Shown here: one piece after another, positions 15,535 through 25,093 of the stretch
How the letters are laid out: the number at the start of each line of letters is the position of its first letter
Position numbering within the stretch: the first letter of the stretch is position 1
Assembly: GCA_023212695.1 (NCBI GenBank)
Contig: JALCCG010000057.1
Location: 1-64,000, forward strand
Origin: Sporisorium sorghi
Taxonomy: Eukaryota; Basidiomycota; Ustilaginomycetes; Ustilaginales; Ustilaginaceae
DNA length: 64,000 bases
Reading direction: 5' to 3'
Notes under the pieces: generated by a model
Database searches by the model: none
Told to the model about the DNA's origin: nothing
The model's input: only the letters and a program-made list of their open reading frames with translations
Program-made: the position numbers and the translations under genes

Positions 15535-17319
15535 ATGTCCAGATTTAATCTGTTCCGAAAAATCATTCTGTTTATCTTCCTGATGTTAATCCCGATTGTC
15601 GGTCTTTATTTTTATTCCAATCAAACCACTACGAATGTACTTAGCGATGAGCTCAGCCAATCGAATACCAACCAGCTTGTCTTCTTTCAGAATCAGGTGA
15701 ATACCAACATCGATATTCTGGCATCATGGCCGAATTTACTGCTGCATGACCCGGACATCTCCAGCTTTCGGGATATTTATCTGCAGGACAAGTATTTGAA
15801 TCTGGACGCGATCAATCTGGTGAAGCAGATCCAGACGAAGCTGAGCATACAGGAGAGTTCATCAAACTGGCGAAGCCATCTGGCCATCTATTCCCCGTCT
15901 CTCGGGCGGGTGGTCACAGAGAGTGATGCCGGATTCTACTCGCCGGAGGAGCTAGCGCAGGACGTGAAGCCGGGCTGGCAGGTGACTCCTTATCAGGAGG
16001 GGACCGATCAGCGGTTTCTGTTCGTGTGGTATTCGGTGGCACCCTATTCCACTCAGCAGCATACAGGGAAGTCAAATACCATCATCAAGGTTGAATTCGA
16101 CAGCACCAACATCCAGGATATGCTGGACCGCTTCAAGAGTGACGGAAGGAGCGATCCGTTCTACTATAAACCGGCTTCGGGCGTGATTTATAACCGAACC
16201 GCGGATCAAGAGCTGATCCATCAGATGATTGCGGAGCTTGGCAGCGAGCCGCTCCAGGATGTAGAGAATCGTGTGAAGGAAGTAGACGGCAAAACCTACT
16301 CGGTCAGCATCGTATTGTCGGAAACGACCGGCTGGTATTTGATTGATTATATCCCGCTATCGGACATCATGAAGCCTATCCTTACGTCAAACAGGCTCTT
16401 TTATATCTCGATCAGCGCGTTGCTTCTGATGAGCTGCCTCGCTGCGTATTTGCTGTACTCTCAGGTTCAGGTACCGATCAAGCAGCTGGTATATGTGTTT
16501 CGCAGGTTGCAGGCCGGTGATTACGGGGTAAGGGTGAAAGTTTCGGGCAGAAACGAATTCAGTTTTCTGGCTGCAAGGTTCAACTCGATGGTGGAGCAGA
16601 TCCAGGAGCTGTTTGAGCATGTATATATGGAGAAAATCCACGTCAGGGAAGCGAAGCTGAAGCAGCTGCAGTCGCAGATCAATCCTCATTTCTTCTATAA
16701 CTGCTTCTCATTTATTACCAGCATGGCCAAACTTCAGAAATACGAAGCCGTGGTGGCGATGTCGCATAATCTGTCCCGGTATTTCCGCTATACCACGCGT
16801 CAGGAGAGGGAGCTCGTTCCCTTGTCGGATGAGCTGGAATTTGTTACTCATTATCTGGAGATTCAGCAGATGCGGATGAAGCGGCTCCGTTATTATGTCG
16901 CTTTGACTGAGGGAGCGGGCCGCTCTGAAATTCCGCCGCTGGTCATTCAGCCGTTAGTGGAGAATGCCGTGCTGCATGGCATTGAACCCCATTCCGGCGA
17001 AGGCGAAATCGGGATAACCTTTCAGAGTATGGACGGTATGGCTTGTATTCTGGTCGATGATAACGGGATCGGGATGAATGTACAGAAGCTGTCCGACATC
17101 GAGGAGCGGTTAAACAGGCCGATGGATCAAGAAATGGGCTGCGGCGTCTGGAATGTTCACCAGCGGATGCGGCTGCGTTACGGAGAGAATGCCGGATTGC
17201 GATTCATGGCATCTCCTCAAGGCGGCGTACGGGCCATTCTCTATTGGCCAATACCGCAATCACATGGCAGTATAAGCCAGAGCAGGGGGCATGAAAATGA
17301 TGAATCTCTTATTGGTTGA
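15535..17319 (+). CDS. YesM-type sensor histidine kinase
   Basis: 594-residue membrane kinase of the LytS/YesM class. TM1 is at about 10-28, a Cache-like extracellular region at about 30-280 and TM2 at about 284-305. A HAMP domain follows, then the His_kinase motif QINPHFFYNC with the phosphoacceptor His, then a HATPase with VENAVLHG (N box) and DDNGIGM (G1). Kinases of this type sit beside carbohydrate ABC importers and sense their sugar, sometimes through the binding protein. The end overlaps the start of the YesN-like regulator, so the two are translationally coupled. In this locus the probable signal is galactan-derived oligosaccharide (inference from neighbours). Confidence 0.92.
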   Translation: MSRFNLFRKIILFIFLMLIPIVGLYFYSNQTTTNVLSDELSQSNTNQLVFFQNQVNTNIDILASWPNLLLHDPDISSFRDIYLQDKYLNLDAINLVKQIQTKLSIQESSSNWRSHLAIYSPSLGRVVTESDAGFYSPEELAQDVKPGWQVTPYQEGTDQRFLFVWYSVAPYSTQQHTGKSNTIIKVEFDSTNIQDMLDRFKSDGRSDPFYYKPASGVIYNRTADQELIHQMIAELGSEPLQDVENRVKEVDGKTYSVSIVLSETTGWYLIDYIPLSDIMKPILTSNRLFYISISALLLMSCLAAYLLYSQVQVPIKQLVYVFRRLQAGDYGVRVKVSGRNEFSFLAARFNSMVEQIQELFEHVYMEKIHVREAKLKQLQSQINPHFFYNCFSFITSMAKLQKYEAVVAMSHNLSRYFRYTTRQERELVPLSDELEFVTHYLEIQQMRMKRLRYYVALTEGAGRSEIPPLVIQPLVENAVLHGIEPHSGEGEIGITFQSMDGMACILVDDNGIGMNVQKLSDIEERLNRPMDQEMGCGVWNVHQRMRLRYGENAGLRFMASPQGGVRAILYWPIPQSHGSISQSRGHENDESLIG

Positions 17320-18937
17320 TGATGAGAGCTACGTTACGGAGAGTTTATTTCAGACGATTCCATGGCGTGAGCTGGATATAGGACAAGTCTATCAGGCTTC
17401 ATCTGCCCTGGAGGCGATTGATCTGCTGGAGGAGCAGGACATTGATGTGGTCGTCACCGATATTCGTATGCCGGTCATGACCGGCTTGGAGCTGATAGAG
17501 ACCATTGCCGGGAGGTGGACTCATATCCGCTGTATTTTATTGACGGGATACTCCGATTTTGAATATGCGAAGCAGGCGATTCGGCTGGACGCATCGGACT
17601 ATATTTTAAAACCGGTGGACGATGGCGAATTCATGCGAAGTGTGCAATCAGCGCTGGAGTCGATCCGGGAGGAGCGGAAGGAGCTTGGAGAATACCAACA
17701 GCTTAGGTACAGTCGTAAATCGGATATCGGGATTCTGAGAACCAGTCTGATGCATGATCTCTTGCTGGGACACGAGATGCCGCGGCATGTGATTGACCAC
17801 AAGCTTCGTGAATATGAAATCCCTCTTGGAACCGATCAGAGGACCATCATGCTGCTGATCCAGCTTGGACCGAAGTTCACCGGCATGGACGATCATTCGA
17901 TCAGTCTGATGGAATATGCCATCGGGAACATCGCCGAAGAGGTGTTTGCGGAGCTGTTTCGCGTGTGGCCGAGCAAGACCCCGCACAGCGGGATGATTCT
18001 GCTGGCACAATTAAAGACAGAACTCCTATCAGAAGGGACGGATGGGCCTGCTGCTTCCGATGTGATAAAGCGGTATGTGACCCAGTTTCAGCAAGATGTA
18101 GGAAGTTATTTGAAAGGCGGCATTTCTGTTCTCGTGTCGGCAAGCTTTGATTTTCCGAGCGAGCTGGCAGGCGTTTATCGGACAGGGCTAAGCTCACTTT
18201 ATATAGGAGGGAGCGGGGACCATGAAGCGATTCGTTTCGCTGCTGACAACGACGGAAGTCGGCGCGACTCGGCCTCCCATGCCACCCATTCCTTCATGAA
18301 GCCGCCCAGTCTGCTCCATCTTCTGGAGACGAGACAGTGGGACTCCGCTCGGGAGAAAATAGAACAACTCTTCGTGGAACTTGAAACCGCCTTCATCGGA
18401 CAGAGCGCGTTATACGAGATTTTTTTGTCAGTTACGAATGCCTATATGTACATGGCCCACAAGCAGGGATACTATATCCACCAGCTGGACCAGGCAGGCT
18501 GGGACCCGCTCTATATTCAGCAGGTTGTTCAGTCGGCTGCCAAGCTGCGGTCCTGGTCGCTTGATATGCTGAATAAACTTCAGGCTATTTCCTCTGAGCA
18601 GGAGACAACGAGCAAAAGTCATATTATCAAACAGGTGCAGGAGATGGTGACTACCGATTGTGGTCATGATCTGTCCGTCAAAACGATTGCGGACCGGGTA
18701 TACCTGCATCCGGTGTATTTATCCAAAATTTATAAAAGCGAGACCGGTGAGGGCCTCGGTGACTATATCATTCGGAAAAGGATGGAGCGGGCAGTATACC
18801 TGCTGAAGCATACAAACAAGAAGATTTACGAAATTACCGCAGAGCTGGGTTATCAGAATCCGCAATATTTCAGTAAAATGTTCCGCAAGCATTACGGGAT
18901 GACCCCGAACGAATACAGGGATCAAGGATGTTGCTAA
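17297..18937 (+). CDS. YesN-type response regulator with AraC DNA-binding domain
   Basis: 546-residue regulator. The receiver (1-120) has phosphoacceptor D55 in VVVTDIRMPV and an ILKPVDD lysine motif. A long middle region follows, then an AraC/XylS double helix-turn-helix (about 445-546) with the signature AELGYQNPQYFSKMFRKHYGMTPNEY. It is the partner of the upstream kinase and most likely activates the binding-protein and permease genes just downstream. Of three clustered ATG codons, 17297 has the best distance to AGGGGG. Confidence 0.93.
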   Translation: MMNLLLVDDESYVTESLFQTIPWRELDIGQVYQASSALEAIDLLEEQDIDVVVTDIRMPVMTGLELIETIAGRWTHIRCILLTGYSDFEYAKQAIRLDASDYILKPVDDGEFMRSVQSALESIREERKELGEYQQLRYSRKSDIGILRTSLMHDLLLGHEMPRHVIDHKLREYEIPLGTDQRTIMLLIQLGPKFTGMDDHSISLMEYAIGNIAEEVFAELFRVWPSKTPHSGMILLAQLKTELLSEGTDGPAASDVIKRYVTQFQQDVGSYLKGGISVLVSASFDFPSELAGVYRTGLSSLYIGGSGDHEAIRFAADNDGSRRDSASHATHSFMKPPSLLHLLETRQWDSAREKIEQLFVELETAFIGQSALYEIFLSVTNAYMYMAHKQGYYIHQLDQAGWDPLYIQQVVQSAAKLRSWSLDMLNKLQAISSEQETTSKSHIIKQVQEMVTTDCGHDLSVKTIADRVYLHPVYLSKIYKSETGEGLGDYIIRKRMERAVYLLKHTNKKIYEITAELGYQNPQYFSKMFRKHYGMTPNEYRDQGCC

Positions 18938-19034
18938 AGGTGCAGAAATGTTCGATTCGTGACATAGGATGCTTATGCGCTCCCCTCTATAATTAAACAT
19001 GTAATCCATAAGGTGGTAGAAGGGGGATTTAGAT

Positions 19035-20726
19035 ATGAGTGATAGAAGGAAGAATTGGCTGCTGCCAACCCTGGCCGCGTCTATCTTGCTTGCCGGAACG
19101 CTGGCGGGATGCTCGGGCGGTGGCAGTGAGCCGAAATCGGAAGCAGCACAGCCTGCCGAACCCAAAACTGAAAACGTCTACAAAGACAAATATGATCCTG
19201 AAGTTACGATTACGACGGTATGGGGCGTCGATCCGACGCTGCAATTCAAGAATGGGGAAACCATTGAGAACAACGTGGCCACGAAGTGGGCCAAAGAGAA
19301 GTTTGGCATTAACATCAAATCGCTGTGGTCCATTACGGACACCAATGGCGCTTTTGCAACCAAGCTGCGTCTGGCGATGTCTTCCGGACAGGAAATGCCG
19401 GATATTGTAACGCTCGGAACGGAGAATCAGCAGCTGGCTCAGGATTTAATCGATTCCGGTATGTTTGCTGAGGTGGGGACATGGTTTGACCAGTATGCAT
19501 CGGACAATTGGAAGAGCGCGATGAGTCTGGATTCCAACGTGTGGAATCAATACAGCCGGGACGGAAAACGCATGGGTATCCCGGTGCTGGACTTTGCCTA
19601 TAATCATGACTACGTGTTATGGATCCGGCAGGATTGGCTGGACAAGCTGGGCATGGGTGCACCGAAGACGATGGATGAGCTTGAGAAGGTGATGGATGCC
19701 TTCAAGAACCAGAATCCGTCGGGGCTTGCCCCGGATAAAGTCACACCGCTCAGCATTGGCTTTAAGACGTCCATGAACACTTGGATGGGAGATCCGTCCT
19801 GGATATTCGGCGCTTACGGAACGCTGCCGCAGCAGTGGAACGTGGCCGAGGACGGCAGTTTGGAGTACGGCTCGGTCAACGCAAGCATGAAGCAAGGCTT
19901 GAGCAAGCTGAACGAGTGGATGAATAAAGGGTATATTCCGAAGGAAGCCGCGCTGTGGGATGAGAACAAGACAGCGGAGCCGGCAGTAGCCGGAACCGCC
20001 GGGATTATTCCGGGGCCTTATTGGATGAGCGGCTGGCCGCTGCTGGATACGGTGAAAAATGCGCCGGAGGCCGTCTGGAAGCCGGTGCAGATTCCGACGG
20101 GGCCGGACGGTACGGCGATGCGCCATGGAACACAGTATACGAATGGCGTTACGCTGATCCATAAAGACATGGAGCATCCGGAAGCGTTCTTTACGTATCA
20201 GAACTATCTGTTTGATAACTTTGCCGTGTCCAAGGAAGGCGGCGAATTTGCCAACGGTCTGTTCGAGGGTTATGATTTTGAACTTGATGCAAACGGCGAA
20301 ATGGTGCCGAATGATGAAATCCAAGGCGGTTACGTCAACGTTGTCCGCTACTTGCTGGTCCGTGACGGAGCCCGGATTCCCGATGAACAGATAAAGGCGC
20401 TTCTGAAGCTGGCAAAAGGCGGGAAGCCGGAGAGCCGACTGGAGAAGGATGTAGCGGTAAACTACGGCAAGGATACTCCAGCCGCCGCGGAGGTGCTGTT
20501 ATCCCAAGAGGAGATTTCCAAGAAAGACATGTTTACGGGACCCGTCACGGCAACGATGAAGTCGAAATGGGATTACCTGACAAAGATTGAGAACCAAACG
20601 CTGAACGAAATTATTTACGGCAAGCAGCCTGTTGAATCGTTCGATCAATTCGTGGAGACGTGGAAAGCCGGGGGCGGAGAACAGATCACGAAAGAGGTTA
20701 ACGACTGGTATCAAAGCGTGAAATAG
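19035..20726 (+). CDS. Extracellular solute-binding lipoprotein (sugar ABC importer)
   Basis: 563-residue lipoprotein with lipobox LAGC (C26) and a Ser/Gly-rich tether, followed by a family-1-type solute-binding fold (VTITTVWGVDPT start, WIRQDWLDKLG region). The length, near 560 residues, fits the LplA group rather than the shorter MalE type. It should deliver oligosaccharide to the LplB/LplC-like permeases encoded next. GGGGG lies eight bases before the ATG, and TATAAT is at 18988-18993 with no good -35, consistent with an activator-dependent promoter. A hairpin follows the gene, which would raise its expression over the permeases. Confidence 0.92.
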   Translation: MSDRRKNWLLPTLAASILLAGTLAGCSGGGSEPKSEAAQPAEPKTENVYKDKYDPEVTITTVWGVDPTLQFKNGETIENNVATKWAKEKFGINIKSLWSITDTNGAFATKLRLAMSSGQEMPDIVTLGTENQQLAQDLIDSGMFAEVGTWFDQYASDNWKSAMSLDSNVWNQYSRDGKRMGIPVLDFAYNHDYVLWIRQDWLDKLGMGAPKTMDELEKVMDAFKNQNPSGLAPDKVTPLSIGFKTSMNTWMGDPSWIFGAYGTLPQQWNVAEDGSLEYGSVNASMKQGLSKLNEWMNKGYIPKEAALWDENKTAEPAVAGTAGIIPGPYWMSGWPLLDTVKNAPEAVWKPVQIPTGPDGTAMRHGTQYTNGVTLIHKDMEHPEAFFTYQNYLFDNFAVSKEGGEFANGLFEGYDFELDANGEMVPNDEIQGGYVNVVRYLLVRDGARIPDEQIKALLKLAKGGKPESRLEKDVAVNYGKDTPAAAEVLLSQEEISKKDMFTGPVTATMKSKWDYLTKIENQTLNEIIYGKQPVESFDQFVETWKAGGGEQITKEVNDWYQSVK

Positions 20727-20746
20727 TTTATATCTGATCTGTATGA

Positions 20747-20775
20747 AGGGCGGCCTGCCAAGGCCGTCCTTTTTC
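20747..20775 (+). terminator. Intra-operon terminator/attenuator after binding protein
   Basis: GGGCGGCC-TGCCA-GGCCGTCC followed by TTTTTC. Located between binding protein and permease genes, a usual place for differential expression. A TATAAT at 20858-20863 may restart transcription downstream. Confidence 0.75.
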
Positions 20776-20897
20776 AATGAGGGACCCTTCCCAAACTGAT
20801 TGATATCGTGCCATGAATATTGGTTTTGTGGGCTACTACGGCTCTTGGGACGGGCCCTATAATCAAGAGGTAGATTGATTTAACGGGAGGATCTTAG

Positions 20898-21788
20898 ATG
20901 AAGAGGATAAAAAAAACATGGCCTTTCCACGTTATGCTGCTGCCGGCCCTGATCTGTCTGTTCTTGTTCAGTTATTTGCCGATGGGCGGCATCATTATGG
21001 CCTTTCAGGACTATAAGCCGTGGGAAGGCGTTGGCGGCTCTGCGTGGGTGGGCTTAGATAACTTCCGCTATTTGTTCGAACGACAGGACAGCATGCAGGT
21101 CATATGGAACACATTGGTCATCGCGGTGATGAAAATTGTGTTCAATCTGCTCATCCCGTTTGTATTTGCCATTCTGCTGAATGAAATTCGCAAAACAGCG
21201 CTTCAGCGAAGCATTCAGACGATGGTTTATCTGCCTCACTTCCTGTCCTGGGTCATACTGGGCGGCATTCTGATCGAAATGCTGGCTGTGGACGGTTTTG
21301 TCAATCGGATTCTGGCGGCGGTTGGATTGGACCCGGTCTTTTTTCTCGGCGACAATAACTGGTTCCGATTCACGGTGATTGTGTCGGATGTATGGAAGGA
21401 GTTTGGCTACAACACGATTGTGTTCCTGGCTGCCCTGGCCGGCGTTAGCCCGACTTTGTATGAAGCGGCGGAAATGGATGGGGCCAATCGTTTGAAACAA
21501 ACGCTGCATATTACCGTCCCTTCGATGATCCCGATCACGATTGTTGTCGGAACATTGGCGCTTGGCAACATTTTGAATGCCGGCTTTGACCAAATCTTCA
21601 ACCTGTACAACCCGCTGGTGTACGAAAAAGGCGATATCATTGATACGTTTGTGTACCGGACGGCTATTTTGAACGGGGAGATGGGGTTCGGAACGGCTAT
21701 CGGATTGTTTAAATCGGTCATCAGTATGGCCCTGATTCTCGTATCCTATCGTCTGGCCTACAAGTGGGCGGGGTACCGTATATTCTAG
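20898..21788 (+). CDS. Sugar ABC transporter permease, LplB-like
   Basis: 296-residue inner-membrane permease with six predicted TM helices and the EAA loop (YEAAEMDGANRLKQTLHITVP) that contacts the ATPase. The N-terminal motif LLPALICLFLFSYLPMGGIIMAFQDYKP is typical of LplB/YtcP-neighbour permeases in Paenibacillus oligosaccharide systems. No ATPase gene is in the locus. These systems commonly use a shared MsmX-type ATPase encoded elsewhere (known for the family). A GGGAGG site precedes the ATG. Confidence 0.92.
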   Translation: MKRIKKTWPFHVMLLPALICLFLFSYLPMGGIIMAFQDYKPWEGVGGSAWVGLDNFRYLFERQDSMQVIWNTLVIAVMKIVFNLLIPFVFAILLNEIRKTALQRSIQTMVYLPHFLSWVILGGILIEMLAVDGFVNRILAAVGLDPVFFLGDNNWFRFTVIVSDVWKEFGYNTIVFLAALAGVSPTLYEAAEMDGANRLKQTLHITVPSMIPITIVVGTLALGNILNAGFDQIFNLYNPLVYEKGDIIDTFVYRTAILNGEMGFGTAIGLFKSVISMALILVSYRLAYKWAGYRIF

Positions 21789-21809
21789 TTACGTGAAAGA
21801 GGGAGAGCC

Positions 21810-22688
21810 ATGTACCATAAAACGATGCAATACCGGATATTCAATGTGTTTAACACGTGCCTGCTTGTCTCGCTGGCCATTCTCTGCATCATTCCGCTGC
21901 TTCATGTGCTGGCGATTTCATTCAGCTCCAAAGCAGCTGCTGATGCCAGTCTGGTGGGTTTATGGCCAGTCGATTTTTCACTTGAGGCTTACAAGAAAAC
22001 GATCAACAACCCGGCATTTCTGCACTCGATCTGGGTTTCCATTGCCCGCACCGTATTGGGAACCGCTCTGACACTCGCTGTAACGTTTCTGGCCGCGTAT
22101 CCGCTGTCCAAGGACAACCGAGTCTTCCGCAGCCGCAGCATTTATTCCTGGCTGTTTGTGTTCAGCATGGTGTTCAACGGCGGGCTGGTGCCGTTCTATA
22201 TCGTGATTCAGAAGCTGGGATTAATCAATTCGTTCTGGGTGCTGGTGCTGCCGAGCACCGTGAATACCTTCCTGGTGATTCTGATGCTGAATTTTTTCCG
22301 GGGGATCCCGAAAGAGCTGGAGGAAGCGGCTTTGATTGATGGAGCGGGTCATTTCAAAACGCTGTTTAAAATCTTTTTGCCAATCTCGCTGCCTTCGATC
22401 GCAACCATTGCGCTGTTCAGCATGGTGTTCCATTGGAACTCATGGTTTGACGGGCTGCTGTATATCAACAACGCCAAGGACTTCCCATTGGCTACCTTCC
22501 TGCAGACAGTTATTATTCAGCGGGACATGAGCTCAATGAGCATGAGCCCAAAGGAGATGGAGATGTTGTCCCAGACAACGGTGAATGCCGCGCAGATATT
22601 TATCGGCGCAGCGCCAATCCTGCTGGTGTATCCGTTTTTGCAGCGCTTTTTCGTTAAAGGAATGACGCTGGGTTCTGTCAAAGAATAA
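21810..22688 (+). CDS. Sugar ABC transporter permease, LplC/YtcP-like
   Basis: 292-residue permease with six TM helices and an EAA loop (LEEAALIDGAGHFKTLFKIFLPIS). It pairs with the LplB-like permease 21 bases upstream to form the heterodimeric channel. The extended loop with MSMSPKEMEMLSQTTVNAA before the last TM is characteristic of the YtcP group. An AGAGGGAGAG ribosome site sits ahead of the ATG. It is followed after 39 bases by the beta-galactosidase gene, tying import directly to hydrolysis. Confidence 0.92.
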   Translation: MYHKTMQYRIFNVFNTCLLVSLAILCIIPLLHVLAISFSSKAAADASLVGLWPVDFSLEAYKKTINNPAFLHSIWVSIARTVLGTALTLAVTFLAAYPLSKDNRVFRSRSIYSWLFVFSMVFNGGLVPFYIVIQKLGLINSFWVLVLPSTVNTFLVILMLNFFRGIPKELEEAALIDGAGHFKTLFKIFLPISLPSIATIALFSMVFHWNSWFDGLLYINNAKDFPLATFLQTVIIQRDMSSMSMSPKEMEMLSQTTVNAAQIFIGAAPILLVYPFLQRFFVKGMTLGSVKE

Positions 22689-22727
22689 GAGTTGAGATCA
22701 TATCAGGAAACAGGAGGTTCTCGTAAC

Positions 22728-24800
22728 ATGAAGCAAACGTTTGATCCGATCAGTCCGCGCGTTCCGCATATGCTGCATGGCGCAGATTATAATCCGGAGC
22801 AGTGGCTCCGTTATCCCGAAGTGCTGGAAGAGGACATCAGGCTAATGAAGCTGGCGAACTGCAATGTGATGTCCGTTGGTATATTCTCTTGGGTTTCATT
22901 GGAGCCGGAGGAAGGGGTATTTACGTTCGACTGGCTTGACGGCGTATTGGACCGTTTTGCAGCCAACGGCATTTACGCTTTTCTGGCTACGCCAAGCGGC
23001 GCAAGACCGGCCTGGATGTCGGAGAAGTACCCGGAGGTGCTGCGCGTAAGCGAAGGGCGCGTTCGGAACCTGCATGGCTTCCGGCATAATCATTGTTATA
23101 CTTCGCCTGTATACCGGGAGAAGGTTCATACGATCAACTTGAAGCTTGCGGAGCGGTACGGCCATCATCCTGCGGTCATCGGCTGGCATATATCCAATGA
23201 GTTTGGCGGCGATTGCCATTGCGATTATTGCCAGGAGGCATTCCGAACCTGGCTTCACGATAAGTACGGAACACTGGATGAGTTGAATCATGTCTGGTGG
23301 ACCGCATTCTGGAGTCATACGATTACGAAATGGAGTCAGATCGAATCCCCGGCGCCTCATGGAGAGACGCAGGTCCACGGAATGAACCTGGACTGGAGAC
23401 GGTTTGTGACGCATCAGACGGCCGATTTCATCCGGCATGAGATTGAGCCTCTCCGCAGGATCAATCCATCCCTTCCGGTCACAACCAACCTGATGGAGTA
23501 TTTTGAAGGGCTGAATTACTGGAAGTTTGCCGATTTGCTGGATGTGGTATCCTGGGACAGCTATCCGACCTGGCATGATCGTGGCGGGGATGATGCCGCT
23601 CAGGCGGCCCGTGTTGCCATGATGCATGATATCATTCGTTCGATCAAAGGCGGACAGCCATGGATGCTGATGGAGAGCACGCCGAGTCTTACGAACTGGC
23701 AGCAGGTGAGCAAGCTGAAGCGGCCGGGAATGCATCTCCTGTCCTCCATGCAAGCCATCGCCCATGGATCGGACACCGTGCAATATTTTCAATGGCGCAA
23801 GAGCAGGGGATCAAGCGAGAAGCTGCATGGCGCTGTCGTGGATCATGTCGGTCACGAACACACGCGGGTGTTCCATGATGTGGCTGAGGTCGGAGAGATA
23901 CTCAAGAAGATGAATGCTGTTGTAGGAACGGGCGTTCCGGCCGAAGCCGCGATCATTTTTGACTGGGAGAATCGCTGGGCGATCAACGATGCGCAGGGTC
24001 CACGGAATATGGGGGTCAAATATGAGGACACCGTGCAGGCGCATTACCGGGCATTGTGGGAGCAAGGAGTTCCTCTTGATGTCATTGATATGGAGCAGGA
24101 TTTTGCCCCTTACAAGCTGCTGGTCGCGCCGATGCTGTATATGGTCCGACCGGGAGTGGGCGAGAGGATTCACCAATTTGTGGAGGCGGGCGGCACGTTT
24201 GTTGCTACGTACTGGTCCGGCATCGTGGACGAGAATGATCTTTGTTTCCTGGGCGGTTTTCCCGGTCCGCTCCGAGAGACGCTTGGCATATGGTCGGAGG
24301 AAATCGACGCCCTGCATGATCATGATGTTAATGGGATTGTGACGAATGCCGGGGGCGGACTTGGCCTTGCGGAAATGTATGATGCCGCTGAGCTGTGCGA
24401 TCTGATTCATCTGGAGACGGCCGAAGCGCTGGCCGTTTACCGATCTGATTTTTATGCCGGGCGCCCGGCGTTGACGGTCAATCAGCTTGGGAAGGGTCGA
24501 GCCTATTATATCGCTTCCCGCAACAAGGAGCCTTTTCATTCGGATTTCTACAAGGAACTCGTTGAACAGACCGCCATTCGGCGGGCATTGCCCGCGAAGC
24601 TGCCTTCCTGCGTAAGCTCATCCATTCGTTCAGATGGAGAGTCGGATTATATTTTTATAATGAACTTCTCGAACGAGCCAAGGCAGGTTGCATTGGATGG
24701 GGCTCGGTACAGCGATCTGGTCTCAGGCGAGGCAGTCGGTGCGGAGCTAGAACTGGCGCCTTATGGCGTGAAGGTGATTACGCGCAAAGTGAATGGTTAA
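22728..24800 (+). CDS. GH42 beta-galactosidase
   Basis: 690-residue intracellular glycoside hydrolase family 42 enzyme (no signal peptide). The (beta/alpha)8 catalytic domain carries acid/base E158 in HISNEFGG and nucleophile E316 in WMLMESTPS. The structural zinc site of GH42 is present as C123, C163, C165 and C168 (CHCDYC cluster). A trimerisation domain and C-terminal beta domain follow. It releases galactose from imported beta-galacto-oligosaccharides, the GanA role in Bacillus. CAGGAGG precedes the ATG; a slightly longer reading from 22692 lacks a site. Confidence 0.95.
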   Translation: MKQTFDPISPRVPHMLHGADYNPEQWLRYPEVLEEDIRLMKLANCNVMSVGIFSWVSLEPEEGVFTFDWLDGVLDRFAANGIYAFLATPSGARPAWMSEKYPEVLRVSEGRVRNLHGFRHNHCYTSPVYREKVHTINLKLAERYGHHPAVIGWHISNEFGGDCHCDYCQEAFRTWLHDKYGTLDELNHVWWTAFWSHTITKWSQIESPAPHGETQVHGMNLDWRRFVTHQTADFIRHEIEPLRRINPSLPVTTNLMEYFEGLNYWKFADLLDVVSWDSYPTWHDRGGDDAAQAARVAMMHDIIRSIKGGQPWMLMESTPSLTNWQQVSKLKRPGMHLLSSMQAIAHGSDTVQYFQWRKSRGSSEKLHGAVVDHVGHEHTRVFHDVAEVGEILKKMNAVVGTGVPAEAAIIFDWENRWAINDAQGPRNMGVKYEDTVQAHYRALWEQGVPLDVIDMEQDFAPYKLLVAPMLYMVRPGVGERIHQFVEAGGTFVATYWSGIVDENDLCFLGGFPGPLRETLGIWSEEIDALHDHDVNGIVTNAGGGLGLAEMYDAAELCDLIHLETAEALAVYRSDFYAGRPALTVNQLGKGRAYYIASRNKEPFHSDFYKELVEQTAIRRALPAKLPSCVSSSIRSDGESDYIFIMNFSNEPRQVALDGARYSDLVSGEAVGAELELAPYGVKVITRKVNG

Positions 24801-24844
24801 TAAGCCTTAATTCAATTAGATCATCAAGCGTATCACCTTAATAT

Positions 24845-24878
24845 GGCAGGTGTTGCATGCTGGCACCTGTTTTTTTTA
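24845..24878 (+). terminator. Terminator after beta-galactosidase gene
   Basis: CAGGTG pairs with CACCTG across an 11-nt loop, then eight T residues. Confidence 0.75.
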
Positions 24879-25032
24879 TATTTTCGTCCACGGCGATATC
24901 GGCATGTGATGCATCTCATGTTGGAAGCCCGTACGGTCCGAAGAGGTTTCGACCAGTCAGCTTCTTTGGACTGAATTGATTTTACTTGAAAAAGCACCGG
25001 AAATGTTGGGATTATGCCCTGTGGCTTTGTTT

Positions 25033-25046
25033 GGGTAGCGCTTACA
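25033..25046 (+). promoter_or_regulatory. Candidate catabolite-responsive (cre) site
   Basis: GGGTAGCGCTTACA matches 11 of 14 bases of TGTAAGCGCTTACA, the CcpA-bound cre sequence. It lies about 50 bases upstream of the secreted galactanase gene. A CACTGCGCAGTG palindrome follows at 25056-25067. Glucose repression of this gene is inferred. Confidence 0.45.
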
Positions 25047-25093
25047 ATAGGGGTGTCACTGCGCAGTGAACGAATAACGAAGGGGGTATGATG

